Shown here: positions 39,350 through 47,897 of the stretch, piece after piece
Layout of the letters: every line of letters begins with the position of its first letter
Numbering within the stretch: position 1 is the first letter of the stretch
From: Larkinella humicola
Lineage (GTDB): Bacteria; Bacteroidota; Bacteroidia; Cytophagales; Spirosomataceae
NCBI RefSeq assembly: GCF_008727875.1
Contig: NZ_VTWS01000006.1
Coordinates: 186,001-250,000 of the forward strand
Reading direction: 5' to 3'
DNA length: 64,000 nt
Translations under genes and position numbers: made by a program
Notes under the pieces: model-generated
What the model was told of the DNA's origin: nothing
The model's database searches: none
The model's input: only the letters and a program-made list of their open reading frames with translations

Positions 39350-40294
39350 TTATTTTACCGTAAACTCGCCCTGCCCGATTTTAAACCCTTCCGAATAGAG
39401 TTCAATCTGGTGCGTGCCTTCTTTGAACGGGATGTTGCCCCGACCATAAATGAAAGCCACCTGCTGTCCGGTATTATCGTAGGCAATGGTTTGTTTGGCC
39501 GTATAGACCATCTCCTGCCCGCTGAAAATAAACTGCCCGGAACCGGTGGCCATGTCCGCAATCACCGACCCGCTGGGGTCCAGAATCCGGAGAAAAATCT
39601 CTTTTTCGTTCTCCTGCGCCAGTGGGTTGGTCGAAAGCCGGAACGAAATCTTTATTTTTTCAATGCGCCGGGCGCGGTATTCACCCCCATCGCTTTCTTT
39701 ACCGCGCCGGTTGATGGCATTCACCGCCAGGTTCTCCGCTTTCAGGGCCGAAGCCAGGGTAACTTTTTCGGCCAGTTCCCGGTTTTTTTCAGAAATCGTC
39801 GTCACCGTGTCATTCAGGGCCTGCCGCTCGTTTTTCAAACTGGTGTTCTCTTCCGTCAGGGTCTGGTTCTGCGACGTCAGGATGCTGTTTTCTTCCTTGA
39901 GCTGGCCAATTTCCTTGTCTTTTTCATCCAGGATAGCCAGGTATTCTTTAATCTTGACCTCGTATTTTTTGATGTCGAAAGCTGCTACATTCCGCAGGTT
40001 CCGTTTGTCGGCTTCCAGTTGTTCTTTCACTTTCAACAACGAATCGACCCGGCCACCAAGCGACTGAATCTCGGAAATTTTCGCATCCAGTTGGGTGGAA
40101 ATGGAATCCAGACGGGTCTTGGTCACCAGCATTTCCTGGGTTTTATCAGTCAGCGTAGTTTGCTGGCTTTTATTGGTTTGTCTCTCCTGATAATAGAAAT
40201 AGAGTAGCAGCAAATTCAGGGCGGCCAGAATCCCTAAGGCCACTAATAAGTAATTTTTACGGTTATTACGTCGGTCCTGGTTATACGACTCCAT
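39350..40294 (-). CDS. Membrane-anchored coiled-coil protein, unknown
   Basis: 314 residues: a short basic N-terminus (RRNNRKN), one membrane helix YLLVALGILAALNLLLLYFYY, a coiled coil of about 150 residues (heptads such as IGQLKEENSILTSQNQTL) and a C-terminal beta domain of about 110 residues (IKISFRLSTNPLAQENEKEIFL, FIYGRGNIPFKEGTHQIEL). The layout resembles envelope or division-linked proteins in Bacteroidota but I recognise no named family. The beta domain may be a ligand-binding sandwich. Confidence 0.78.
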   Translation of the reverse strand: MESYNQDRRNNRKNYLLVALGILAALNLLLLYFYYQERQTNKSQQTTLTDKTQEMLVTKTRLDSISTQLDAKISEIQSLGGRVDSLLKVKEQLEADKRNLRNVAAFDIKKYEVKIKEYLAILDEKDKEIGQLKEENSILTSQNQTLTEENTSLKNERQALNDTVTTISEKNRELAEKVTLASALKAENLAVNAINRRGKESDGGEYRARRIEKIKISFRLSTNPLAQENEKEIFLRILDPSGSVIADMATGSGQFIFSGQEMVYTAKQTIAYDNTGQQVAFIYGRGNIPFKEGTHQIELYSEGFKIGQGEFTVK

Positions 40295-40431
40295 CGATGA
40301 GTATTACTTAATTTGTTTCGCGTTATTTGGCGTAAAGTAAGGGTTTCCTGTACTTTTTTCAATAAAACCGCTCATTATTTTCCGGCAACAGTTCCTTAAA
40401 TCAACTTCGGATGGATTCAACTTGCATCCGC

Positions 40432-40439
40432 TATCTTTG
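40432..40439 (+). promoter_or_regulatory. -7 box of the YggS-DUF423 unit
   Basis: TATCTTTG, the preferred Bacteroidota -7 box; transcription near 40446 supports the ATG at 40462 and excludes an upstream ATG at 40411. Confidence 0.65.
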
Positions 40440-40461
40440 CCCCAAATTGAGTAATCAGACA

Positions 40462-41124
40462 ATGACCATCGCCACGAACATTCAGCAGATTGAACAGCAA
40501 TTGCCCGAACAGACCAAGCTGATCGCCGTTACCAAAACCAAGCCCGTTGCCCTGCTTCAGGAAGCCTACGACGCGGGGTGCCGGCGTTTTGGCGAAAACA
40601 AAGTGCAGGAAATGGTCGAGAAACAACCGCAGTTGCCCGCCGACATCCAGTGGCACCTCATCGGCCACCTGCAAACCAACAAGGTGAAATACATGGCGCC
40701 TTTTGTGAGCCTGATCCATTCGGTCGATAGCCTGAAAGTGCTGGAAGAAATCAACAAACAGGCCGCCCGGCACACCCGCGTCATCGACTGCCTGCTCCAG
40801 ATTCACATTGCGCAGGAAGAAACCAAATTTGGCTTTGACGAAGCGGAAGCCGACGCCCTGCTGAATTCCCCGGAACTCGACCAACTGGCGAATGTCCGGA
40901 TTGTGGGGCTGATGGGCATGGCGACCAACACCGACGACGACGCCCAAATCCGGCAGGAATTTCGAACGCTCAAGCAGTTCTTCGACCGGCTCAGTACCCT
41001 TCAGAAACCGAATGTGGCTTTTCAGGAGCTTTCGATGGGCATGAGCAGCGATTATTTGATCGCAATTGAAGAAGGCAGCACAATGGTACGGGTTGGAAGT
41101 GCGATATTTGGAACACGAAACTGA
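40462..41124 (+). CDS. YggS/PLPBP family pyridoxal-phosphate homeostasis protein
   Basis: 220 residues, alanine-racemase-like barrel without racemase activity. PLP Lys in LIAVTKTKPV, RFGENKVQEMVEK, WHLIGHLQTNKVKY, LIHSVDSLKVL, and the phosphate-binding LSMGMSSDYLIAIEEGSTMVRVGSAIFG are all family motifs. It buffers PLP and affects amino-acid pools. Start at 40462 fits the promoter. DUF423 follows in the same transcript 15 bases later. Confidence 0.95.
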   Translation: MTIATNIQQIEQQLPEQTKLIAVTKTKPVALLQEAYDAGCRRFGENKVQEMVEKQPQLPADIQWHLIGHLQTNKVKYMAPFVSLIHSVDSLKVLEEINKQAARHTRVIDCLLQIHIAQEETKFGFDEAEADALLNSPELDQLANVRIVGLMGMATNTDDDAQIRQEFRTLKQFFDRLSTLQKPNVAFQELSMGMSSDYLIAIEEGSTMVRVGSAIFGTRN

Positions 41125-41138
41125 CACAACCCCTTATC

Positions 41139-41525
41139 ATGCCTAAATTCTTTCTGCAATCCGGTGCCATTCTGGGCTTCCTGGGCGTCGCCCTGGGTGC
41201 TTTCGGAGCCCACGCTTTCCGGGCCATGCTCGAGCTTTCGAAGCGCAGCGACACCTTTGAAACCGCCGTAAAATACCAGTTTTACCACGCGCTGGCGCTG
41301 GTTGCCATTGGAATTCTGCTGCAACTACCGGCCACTTCGGCGGTTTCGGCAAAATATTATTCGTGGGCAGGCTATGCGTATCTTTCCGGCGTTCTGATTT
41401 TCAGTGGCTCGCTGTATACCATTTGTTTCACCGGGATCACCAAATTCGGGGCCGTTGCCCCCATCGGCGGGTTGCTGATGCTGGCGGGCTGGGCGTTGCT
41501 GCTGGTCGGTGGTTTGAAAAGTTAA
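41139..41525 (+). CDS. DUF423 family membrane protein
   Basis: 128 residues with four membrane helices; the start GAILGFLGVALGAFGAHAF and YQFYHALALVAIGIL with LIFSGSLY and APIGGLLMLAGWALLLVG are DUF423 (YgdD/TMEM256) signatures. Function is unknown. It is co-transcribed with YggS. Confidence 0.93.
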   Translation: MPKFFLQSGAILGFLGVALGAFGAHAFRAMLELSKRSDTFETAVKYQFYHALALVAIGILLQLPATSAVSAKYYSWAGYAYLSGVLIFSGSLYTICFTGITKFGAVAPIGGLLMLAGWALLLVGGLKS

Positions 41526-41859
41526 GTTTCGGTTTTAGTTGGTAATTCAATTGATTAAGGAGGGTTCCGAATCGATTTTAGTACCCAAACTACCCTACGT
41601 TTTGTTATCCCGTAGGGATTTAACAGCGTAGCGTCGGTAGACGTGGAGGTTCTCTCGAGCGCCCTTCGTGCCGTCAGGTACGAGACAGGTTGCCAGGATA
41701 GGTTTCGTACCTGACGGCACGAACAGGTTAGAATGGAGCGTCTTTTGCTACCGACGCCACGCTGCTGAGCCCCGAAGGGGCTAAAACCGTTCGAACTGTT
41801 AATAAAAAATGTGATTCTGAGGAACGACCCGAATCAAACATTTAACATCTGATGTGTCT
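41526..41859. other. Gap dominated by a nested palindrome
   Basis: No gene is seen. The middle is the cruciform-like element at 41626-41762; flanking it are a short CCCGTAGGGATTTAA sequence and a GAGCCCCGAAGGGGCT hairpin. The next gene starts at 41860. Confidence 0.5.
41626..41762. repeat. Nested palindromic element (cruciform-like)
   Basis: Outer arms GCGTAGCGTCGGTAG (41626-41640) and CTACCGACGCCACGC (41748-41762) match at 14 of 15 positions. Inner arms at 41665-41686 and 41702-41723 contain GTGCCGTCAGGTACGA and its complement and match with one difference. The stretch between arms is not conserved. Size, nesting and intergenic place resemble small REP/MITE-like elements; no target-site duplication was found. 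Confidence 0.75.
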
Positions 41860-42258
41860 ATGAAAAACGTGACGATCATTACGGGACTGGCGGTGCTGCT
41901 GGCGGGCTGGTTGACGTTATCGGCTTTACGCCCGGCGACTTCCCTACCATCGGCTGTGATCATGACCGATTCGGTCAAACACGATCCCGCGACCGGTCTG
42001 GTGGTGGATGAACGACTGACGCTGGTGGTCGCCCAATGCACGGCCTGCCATTCGAGCAAACTGATTTTGCAAAACCGCTTCACCCGCGACGGCTGGAAGG
42101 AGAAAATCCGGTGGATGCAACGCACGCAGAAACTCTGGGACCTGGGCGAAACGGAGCCGGTGGTGCTGGATTATCTGGTGAAGTATTACGGCCCGGAACA
42201 CAAAGCGTTCGATGGTCGCCGGAAACCGATGACGGCGGTACAGTGGTATAAATTGTAA
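41860..42258 (+). CDS. Small monoheme cytochrome-like protein
   Basis: 132 residues from ATG 41860. A hydrophobic N-terminal segment (IITGLAVLLAGWLTLSAL) acts as signal or anchor, followed by one heme-c motif in VAQCTACHSSKLI (CxxCH) and a Trp-rich helix region (GWKEKIRWMQRTQKLWDLG) ending TAVQWYKL. The layout resembles the cytochrome partner of sulfite-oxidising enzymes; a distal Met is plausible in the KIRWMQ segment. No oxidase gene is adjacent. It lies 9 bases before the next gene, so they share a transcript. Confidence 0.78.
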   Translation: MKNVTIITGLAVLLAGWLTLSALRPATSLPSAVIMTDSVKHDPATGLVVDERLTLVVAQCTACHSSKLILQNRFTRDGWKEKIRWMQRTQKLWDLGETEPVVLDYLVKYYGPEHKAFDGRRKPMTAVQWYKL

Positions 42259-42267
42259 GTTCGCAAC

Positions 42268-42924
42268 ATGAAAAAAAACGCTTATCACTATCTTTTTGGG
42301 CAGGACACCCTGTATCAGGTCGACGAACCGGAGCCGATTGTGCGGGCGCCAGTGCAACCCGAACCGCCGGTTGCTCAACCCGAAATCATAGTTGAACAAG
42401 CCGTTGCGGAACTGAAAACCGTCGTTGACTTGGAACCCAAACCGGTTCAACCGGAAATCATTCAGTCGGTACAATTGGTTGAACCGGAAATGCCGCTGGT
42501 GGCTTCGATTGAACCGGAATCTGCTCCTGTCCCCATCATCGAATCGCCGGTGCCACTGCCTGCGGCACCAAAGCCCAAAGTGTTGCTCCTGTTCGATGAA
42601 GAGCTGACGCCCGGCGAACTGATTTTCCTGGAAAACATCCTGAAAGCCATCCATCTGAGCCTCAGCGACATCGATATACTGAACCTGGCCGGCTCGGGAC
42701 TGGTCGATTTTCACGCGGTTTTGGAGAACAAAACCCTGCACCACTTCATCTCCTTCGGCGTCCCCTTCAAAACCATTCACTTGAACATTCAGATGGATCG
42801 GTACCAGCCCATCCGGATTTTTGGCATTACGTTCCTGCTGGCCGACCCGCTTTCGGCCATCGAAGCCGACTCGAAATTGAAACGAAAATTGTGGGAAGTA
42901 CTGAAAAAAGTATTTTTGGATTAA
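42268..42924 (+). CDS. Pro/Glu-rich linker protein with small C-terminal domain
   Basis: 218 residues. After MKKNAYHYLFGQDTLYQ comes a 100-residue disordered stretch of VEPE, QPEI and PEPIV repeats, then a compact domain (KVLLLFDEELTPGELIFLENIL to KRKLWEVLKKVFLD). The C-domain is reminiscent by eye of the DNA polymerase III psi fold, and a psi-like role has been proposed for no such protein I know; this is speculation. A tether that hands a small domain to a partner is the simplest reading. It sits between the cytochrome-like gene and the permease. Confidence 0.65.
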   Translation: MKKNAYHYLFGQDTLYQVDEPEPIVRAPVQPEPPVAQPEIIVEQAVAELKTVVDLEPKPVQPEIIQSVQLVEPEMPLVASIEPESAPVPIIESPVPLPAAPKPKVLLLFDEELTPGELIFLENILKAIHLSLSDIDILNLAGSGLVDFHAVLENKTLHHFISFGVPFKTIHLNIQMDRYQPIRIFGITFLLADPLSAIEADSKLKRKLWEVLKKVFLD

Positions 42925-43017
42925 TCCCGAAAATGACTTTTATTTAGATTGTAGTCCCGCATTTCGCTGATTCGGGGCACTGTCTTGTACTTTTCCCGTT
43001 TCTTTTTGACAGATCAG

Positions 43018-44364
43018 ATGGTCGAATCCTCTACTGATTCCGCGTCGACGCATGCCGACGAATCAACGAGCCAGCCCGGATTACGAAAAGTAATCACCAC
43101 CGCCCAATTGTGGTCGATTGCCGTGGGTATGGTCATTTCCGGCGAATACTTCGGCTGGAACTACGGCTGGGCCGTGGCCGGAACCATCGGTTTTCTGGTG
43201 GCCACCCTCGTGGTCACGGTCATGTACCTCGCCTTCATTTTTAGTTATACCGAACTCACGACTTCCATCCCGGACGCCGGTGGGCCGTTTAGCTATGCCA
43301 ACCGCGCCTTCGGTTCAACGGCGGCTTTTATTGCCGGTTTTGCCACGCTCGTCGACTTTCTGATGGCCCCTCCCGCCATTGCTGCGGCTTTGGGTGCTTA
43401 TGCCAATTTCCTGCACCCGGAACTGCCCGTCCTGGGCGTGGCCATGGCCACTTACGTCGTCTTTATTACCATCAACATTCTGGGCATCAAGGAATCGGCC
43501 AATTTTTCGATGATCATTACCGTCCTGGCGGTGGTGGAATTGCTGGTTTTCATGGCGCTGGTGGCTCCCTCCTACCAAACCCGGAACTTCGTTGCTCACA
43601 ATGAATCCTACGGTGCAGGCGGGGTATTTGCCGCCCTCCCGTTTGCAATCTGGTTCTACCTTGCGATTGAAGGCGTAGCGATGGTAGCCGAAGAAGTAAA
43701 AAATCCGAAGAAAACGATTCCGCGCGGGTATCTGCTCAGCATCGGCACGCTGGTTTTCCTGGCCCTGGGCACCATGATTCTCACGGCGGGCGTTGGCGAC
43801 TGGCGACTGTTGAGCAAAATCGACTACCCGCTGCCCGAAACGCTGGCGATGGTCTGGGGTCGCAACAGCCCGTGGTCGAAAGTCTTCGCCAGTCTGGGGT
43901 TGTTTGGACTCATTGCATCCTTTCACTGCAACACCATTGGCTATTCCCGCCAGATTTTTGCCCTGGCCCGGAGCGGTTATCTGCCCGGTTTTCTGGCGAA
44001 GGTCAACCGGCGGTTCCAGACGCCCCACTGGGCACTGATCTGGGGCGGTATTATCGGCTTTATCGCCCTGTTTTCCGGTACTACCGGCGACATCATCATC
44101 CTGTCGGCTCTTGGCGCGGTGGTCATGTACATCAGCAGCATGGTGAGCCTGTTCAAACTCCGCCAGAAAGAACCGGATCTCGAACGTCCGTTTATCGCGC
44201 CCTTTTATCCCTACATTCCGGCCATTGCGCTTCTGCTATCCTGCGTCTGTCTGGTTGCCATTGTGTATTACAACGTTTGGCTGAGTGTGATTTTTGCCGG
44301 ATTGCTGGCGGTTTCGCTGGCGCTGTTCCGGGTTATTGGCATTCGATTGCCGGATTCGCGTTAG
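43018..44364 (+). CDS. Amino-acid/ethanolamine-type permease (APC family)
   Basis: 448 residues with 12 membrane helices. The N-terminal motif GMVISGEYFGWNYGW is characteristic of the ethanolamine permease branch of the APC superfamily, followed by AGGPFSYANRAFGS, GIKESANFSMIITV, FAIWFYLAIEGVAMVAEEVKNP and FHCNTIGYSRQIFALARSGYLP. It should import ethanolamine or a small amino acid with protons. No ethanolamine ammonia-lyase genes lie next to it. The ATG at 43018 is preferred over one at 42985, which precedes a run of non-conserved residues. Confidence 0.88.
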   Translation: MVESSTDSASTHADESTSQPGLRKVITTAQLWSIAVGMVISGEYFGWNYGWAVAGTIGFLVATLVVTVMYLAFIFSYTELTTSIPDAGGPFSYANRAFGSTAAFIAGFATLVDFLMAPPAIAAALGAYANFLHPELPVLGVAMATYVVFITINILGIKESANFSMIITVLAVVELLVFMALVAPSYQTRNFVAHNESYGAGGVFAALPFAIWFYLAIEGVAMVAEEVKNPKKTIPRGYLLSIGTLVFLALGTMILTAGVGDWRLLSKIDYPLPETLAMVWGRNSPWSKVFASLGLFGLIASFHCNTIGYSRQIFALARSGYLPGFLAKVNRRFQTPHWALIWGGIIGFIALFSGTTGDIIILSALGAVVMYISSMVSLFKLRQKEPDLERPFIAPFYPYIPAIALLLSCVCLVAIVYYNVWLSVIFAGLLAVSLALFRVIGIRLPDSR

Positions 44365-44377
44365 ACCGATCAAAGAG

Positions 44378-44473
44378 GTTCGACAAGAGAGAAGAGACAA
44401 GAGAAAAAAGATCCAGTCCGTCATTTATTGAGGTTATTTTCTTTTTTCTCTTGTCTATCTTCTCTTGTCGAAC
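44378..44473. repeat. Long gene-end palindrome
   Basis: 33-base arms beginning GTTCGACAAGAGA (44378-44410) and ending TCTCTTGTCGAAC (44441-44473) pair with only a three-base bulge. It follows the permease stop and may be its terminator; the right arm has a T-rich 5' end (CTTTTTTCTC). Confidence 0.75.
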
Positions 44474-44577
44474 ACAAAACCTCCCGAACCTTTCAGAAAA
44501 ACCGGTTGTTAGACAATATTATGTCGGTCAGGCCGGTTTTTATACAACACCTTTTGCCCGGTAGTTAACGTTTTGAT

Positions 44578-45558
44578 ATGACGTTCGAAGAGCAGCTAAA
44601 CAACAACTCAACCGTACCGGATTTCCCAACCTTTTCGCCAGAACCCCTGCCGGACTGGTTGAGCGATGACAATCTGCTGCGTGACGAAGCCGCTCTTCTC
44701 GGCTTATCCCATGCTCCGCTGGAAGAAAAAACAAGCCTGATCCGTCTGTATTTTAAACAGCAAACGATTCAATTGGAACGGGAACGGGAAGAATTAGGCG
44801 AAAAAATCGGCGAGTTGAATTTAGGGATCGAACACATGACCAACCGCATTGAGGAATTGCGGCAAAAAATCACGCGCCTTGAAGCAGCCAAACCCGATGG
44901 TGAACCGCATTTTCTCAAAACCGTCACGGGTTTGATCGCTTGCCTGGGTTTGCTGATCGGGACTTACTTCCTGATTCTGGAAACCCTGAAACTGCATTTC
45001 GGAGAAAACCGCTTGATCTCCCTCGGTGTCGCTTTAGCCGGTTTTCTGGGTTTGTACCACCGCACAACGATGGCAACGGCCCCCACTACTCCTTTTTCCG
45101 TCCGGCAACTCCTGACCGACGCCGGTTTGCCCTTTGCAACCTCTTTTTTCGTCTTTATCTACGCTTACCAAACCCAATCAGCCCTATCGGCACTGGGCAT
45201 TTTTCTATTTCTTTTCTTCCTGTTTCTGTCCGTCGGGAAGCTGATTCCCGGACTTTTAACGGCTTTGCAGAACGATTTTCGGTATCGAAATCAGGAAAAA
45301 AATCTAAAAAATGAGCAAAAACCGAAAACAGTAGCGTGGGAAAATGAGATTAACCTATTAACAATCAGGGTCGACGCGATCCGCGTACAGAAGTGGCAAC
45401 TCTTGACTCCTCTGAATCGGGTCGAGTCGGAACTGTCTCATACCAACACCCGACGGGACTTGTTGATCCAGTTGTTTGAAAACGAATTTAACCTGGCCCG
45501 CAGCCTGCGCGACCGGCTTTCGGAGCACCAAATACGGGCCATTGTGGCGAGTGAATAA
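44578..45558 (+). CDS. Coiled-coil membrane protein A, unrecognised
   Basis: 326 residues. The N-terminal third is polar with a long coiled coil (QTIQLEREREELGEKIGEL through LRQKITRLEA). Two pairs of membrane helices follow (TVTGLIACLGLLIGTYFLIL; LISLGVALAGFLGLY; FATSFFVFIYAYQT; LGIFLFLFFLFLSVGKLI), then a second coiled coil (VRVQKWQLL and NRVESELSHTNTRRDLLIQ). No signal peptide, heme or nucleotide motif is seen. It is followed 45 bases later by protein B, which has the same plan, so they likely act together. Confidence 0.72.
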   Translation: MTFEEQLNNNSTVPDFPTFSPEPLPDWLSDDNLLRDEAALLGLSHAPLEEKTSLIRLYFKQQTIQLEREREELGEKIGELNLGIEHMTNRIEELRQKITRLEAAKPDGEPHFLKTVTGLIACLGLLIGTYFLILETLKLHFGENRLISLGVALAGFLGLYHRTTMATAPTTPFSVRQLLTDAGLPFATSFFVFIYAYQTQSALSALGIFLFLFFLFLSVGKLIPGLLTALQNDFRYRNQEKNLKNEQKPKTVAWENEINLLTIRVDAIRVQKWQLLTPLNRVESELSHTNTRRDLLIQLFENEFNLARSLRDRLSEHQIRAIVASE

Positions 45559-45603
45559 GCTGTCGGCATCCCTGACGCCCACAACTTCTAAACGGAAAAC
45601 GAT

Positions 45604-47022
45604 ATGAACGAGCAGCAGCCAAAAGATAGCCAGGATTTTCAGCACGGATATACGAGCGGAGTCGAAGGAACCGACCGCCAGAATTATGAAGGCTATTTAT
45701 CGAGTCAGGTCAGTGACGAGTGGATTGAGGAGCGCGTGGAGAGCAAGCGTGACGAAATCCGGCAAATCGACCAGAAACTAGCGGATACGACGGCCCAGCG
45801 CCGGGCCGCCTTCGACCGGCTTCAGGACCACATCATGCAGACGACGCTGGCCGGAAAAGGAGCCGAGCATCTGGAAGCCGAAATCAAAACCGTGGAGGAC
45901 GAACGCGAGCAACTGAAAGAACGCCGGCAAAACACGGCGTCGGAATATTCGCTGCTGGCCGGCCTGATCTTTGTGGCCGCCGGTATTTCGTTCGTTGCCG
46001 GTGATTTGATCATCTCCCACGAAATTGTGGCCTATGCGCTCAACATCCGCAATAATGTGGAAGCCTGGATGTTTGCGGTAGGGCTGGCGATGGTTTCCAT
46101 TCTGCTGAAACCAGCCTATGACCGGCTGATCGAGGAACCGTACCTCACCAACTCATCCCCCGAAGCATCCCGACGATACGGCTGGTTCAAAATGGGGCTG
46201 GCCATTCTGTCGATTGTTACGCTGGTGATTCTGGGCTGGTTTCGGTATGATGCCTACCGGACCGATAAACTGAAGGAAGCCATCAACAAAAGCATCAAAA
46301 ACATTCAGTTGAATGCGACGCCCCTGGACCCGGCCAACCCCAATCCGGTGGCCGATCAGCGGGTTTTGCAGAAAATCGAGCGTCAGCTTCAACAGTCCGA
46401 CGAGTTGAACCTTCAGTTGGTCAACAGTCCGTGGGCGTTGCTGTCGTTTGTGTTGAGTGGTGTTCTGTTTGCCCTGGCCGGAGCGGTCTGTCTGGGAATC
46501 GGCTTGCCGGTTTTGCAGAAGTTCTGGTTTCGCTGGCTCCAGGTCGACCCGCGGTTGTGGCGGCTGCGTCGCCGTCGCCGGAAGCTGGAAAAACTGTACC
46601 AGGCCGTTCAGCAGGAGGTGGCGAAACACCTGACGCAGAAGAACATCATGGACCATGAGCTGAAGATTCTGGCTTCGCTGGACGAACTGCGGCAACGTAA
46701 GCAGCAACTGACGAATGAGATTGACCAATTGATTGACGACCGCAAACTGGCCCGTACCGACAGCCGGATTGCCTCTTTCAATGATGGCTATGAGAAAGGT
46801 CAGGCGGCTCGTCAGGCCATGACCGAAGAAGAATTTAACCAGTATCGGAACGGTTTTTTCTCCGTTTCCAATCTGGCAACGAAAGCCCGCTCCTCGTCCG
46901 ACCAGGAACGCTTGCCTGCCGACAAAACAACGTATGCCAACCAACGCCCCGTCAACGGCCTTCGTCCCCACCAGGCCGTCCGCCAGCACCTCGCCGATGG
47001 CTTGGATAATGATATTGAGTGA
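45604..47022 (+). CDS. Coiled-coil membrane protein B, unrecognised
   Basis: 472 residues. Start with a Gln/Asp-rich head (NEQQPKDSQDFQHGYTSGVEG), a coiled coil (ERVESKRDEIRQIDQKLADT, KTVEDEREQLKERRQN), helix pairs (LLAGLIFVAAGISFVAGDLI; WMFAVGLAMVSILL), a further helix LAILSIVTLVILGWF, a soluble loop, another helix WALLSFVLSGVLFALAGAVCLG and a C-terminal basic/coiled region (RLRRRRRKLEKLYQAVQQEV) with a second GYEKGQAAR-type head-like motif. The head motif HGYTSG and FNDGYEKG near the end are similar in shape. No known family. Its last codons overlap the left arm of a perfect palindrome. Confidence 0.72.
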   Translation: MNEQQPKDSQDFQHGYTSGVEGTDRQNYEGYLSSQVSDEWIEERVESKRDEIRQIDQKLADTTAQRRAAFDRLQDHIMQTTLAGKGAEHLEAEIKTVEDEREQLKERRQNTASEYSLLAGLIFVAAGISFVAGDLIISHEIVAYALNIRNNVEAWMFAVGLAMVSILLKPAYDRLIEEPYLTNSSPEASRRYGWFKMGLAILSIVTLVILGWFRYDAYRTDKLKEAINKSIKNIQLNATPLDPANPNPVADQRVLQKIERQLQQSDELNLQLVNSPWALLSFVLSGVLFALAGAVCLGIGLPVLQKFWFRWLQVDPRLWRLRRRRRKLEKLYQAVQQEVAKHLTQKNIMDHELKILASLDELRQRKQQLTNEIDQLIDDRKLARTDSRIASFNDGYEKGQAARQAMTEEEFNQYRNGFFSVSNLATKARSSSDQERLPADKTTYANQRPVNGLRPHQAVRQHLADGLDNDIE

Positions 47023-47094
47023 ATTGTGATTGAGCGATTGAGAGAACGGCCTGTCGGTTTTTTCACTCAATCGCTCAATCACAATTCACTCAAT
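47014..47094. repeat. Perfect 29-bp gene-end palindrome
   Basis: The arms 47014-47042 and 47066-47094 are exact complements, beginning ATTGAGTGAATTG. The left arm contains the stop codon of protein B and the right arm ends 4 bases before the stop of the convergent NIPSNAP gene. Confidence 0.8.
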
Positions 47095-47098
47095 AAAA

Positions 47099-47872
47099 TC
47101 ATTGAATCGGTGAATAGTCCGTTGCCTTCATGTAAACCGACTCGACTTTGGTGGTCAGTGGGCCATTTTTCTCAGATTCGGCTTTGGCTTTTACCCATTT
47201 CGGATCGGCCCGGAACTCATCGAAATGCTTCTTGCCTTCGGCTTCACTTGGATGCGCCAGAATGTACACCAGTTTCGACTGACCGCTTTCGTCGGGCTGC
47301 GTCGTCAGCCAGTAGCCGATGTTGGTCATTCCGTGTTGCTTAAACAGCTTGAGGGTATGGTTTTTAAAACGGGCCACCAGATCGTTCAGTTTACCGGGAG
47401 CCGGTGAATAGGTACGCAGTTCAAAAACCCGTCCCGGTTTTTTCGACGCTTTGATTTTGGGCGAAATTTCGGCCTCGGTCATGAAAATCTGGTCGACTTT
47501 GGCGACAATTTTGCCTTTCGCTTCCGTTTTTGCTACGACTTCCTTCCATTCGGGATCGCTGCTGAAGGCTTTCCACGACGCATCCCGGGCTTCGCGGTTC
47601 GGGTACGACAGGATGTAAATCAGCCTTTCCGGCGAAGCATCGGTCGGGGTCCAGTAGCCGACGTTGGTCATCCCGTGCTTTTCAAAAATTTTGGTGGTGT
47701 ATTTTCGGAAACGGTCGATAATATTCTCGTAATTACCGGGCGTCGGATAATAAATCCGGACTTCGTACAAGCGCGATGGATCGGCCGGTTTGGTGGATTT
47801 CGGGTCCGAATTAGCTACCGAAAAACTTAGTGCAGTTACAACAAGGCTACAGGTTAATAGGAAATTTCTCAT
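47099..47872 (-). CDS. Secreted NIPSNAP domain protein (two repeats)
   Basis: 257 residues with a signal peptide (MRNFLLTCSLVVTALSFSVANS). Two NIPSNAP repeats follow, each opening with YEVRIYYPTPGNYENII or FELRTYSPAPGKLNDLV and containing FEKHGMTNVGYWTPT or FKQHGMTNIGYWLTT. The family is a dimeric alpha/beta-barrel fold of unknown activity, here exported. The stop lies beside a perfect palindrome. Confidence 0.9.
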   Translation of the reverse strand: MRNFLLTCSLVVTALSFSVANSDPKSTKPADPSRLYEVRIYYPTPGNYENIIDRFRKYTTKIFEKHGMTNVGYWTPTDASPERLIYILSYPNREARDASWKAFSSDPEWKEVVAKTEAKGKIVAKVDQIFMTEAEISPKIKASKKPGRVFELRTYSPAPGKLNDLVARFKNHTLKLFKQHGMTNIGYWLTTQPDESGQSKLVYILAHPSEAEGKKHFDEFRADPKWVKAKAESEKNGPLTTKVESVYMKATDYSPIQ

Positions 47873-47897
47873 TGGTACGCGGCTGTTAGTTGAAGTA

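Noticed and set aside
45604-47022. Methyl-accepting chemotaxis receptor
   Set aside because: Protein B is coiled-coil and membrane-bound but lacks the receptor signalling hairpin (no EIARLAEQ-type tip).
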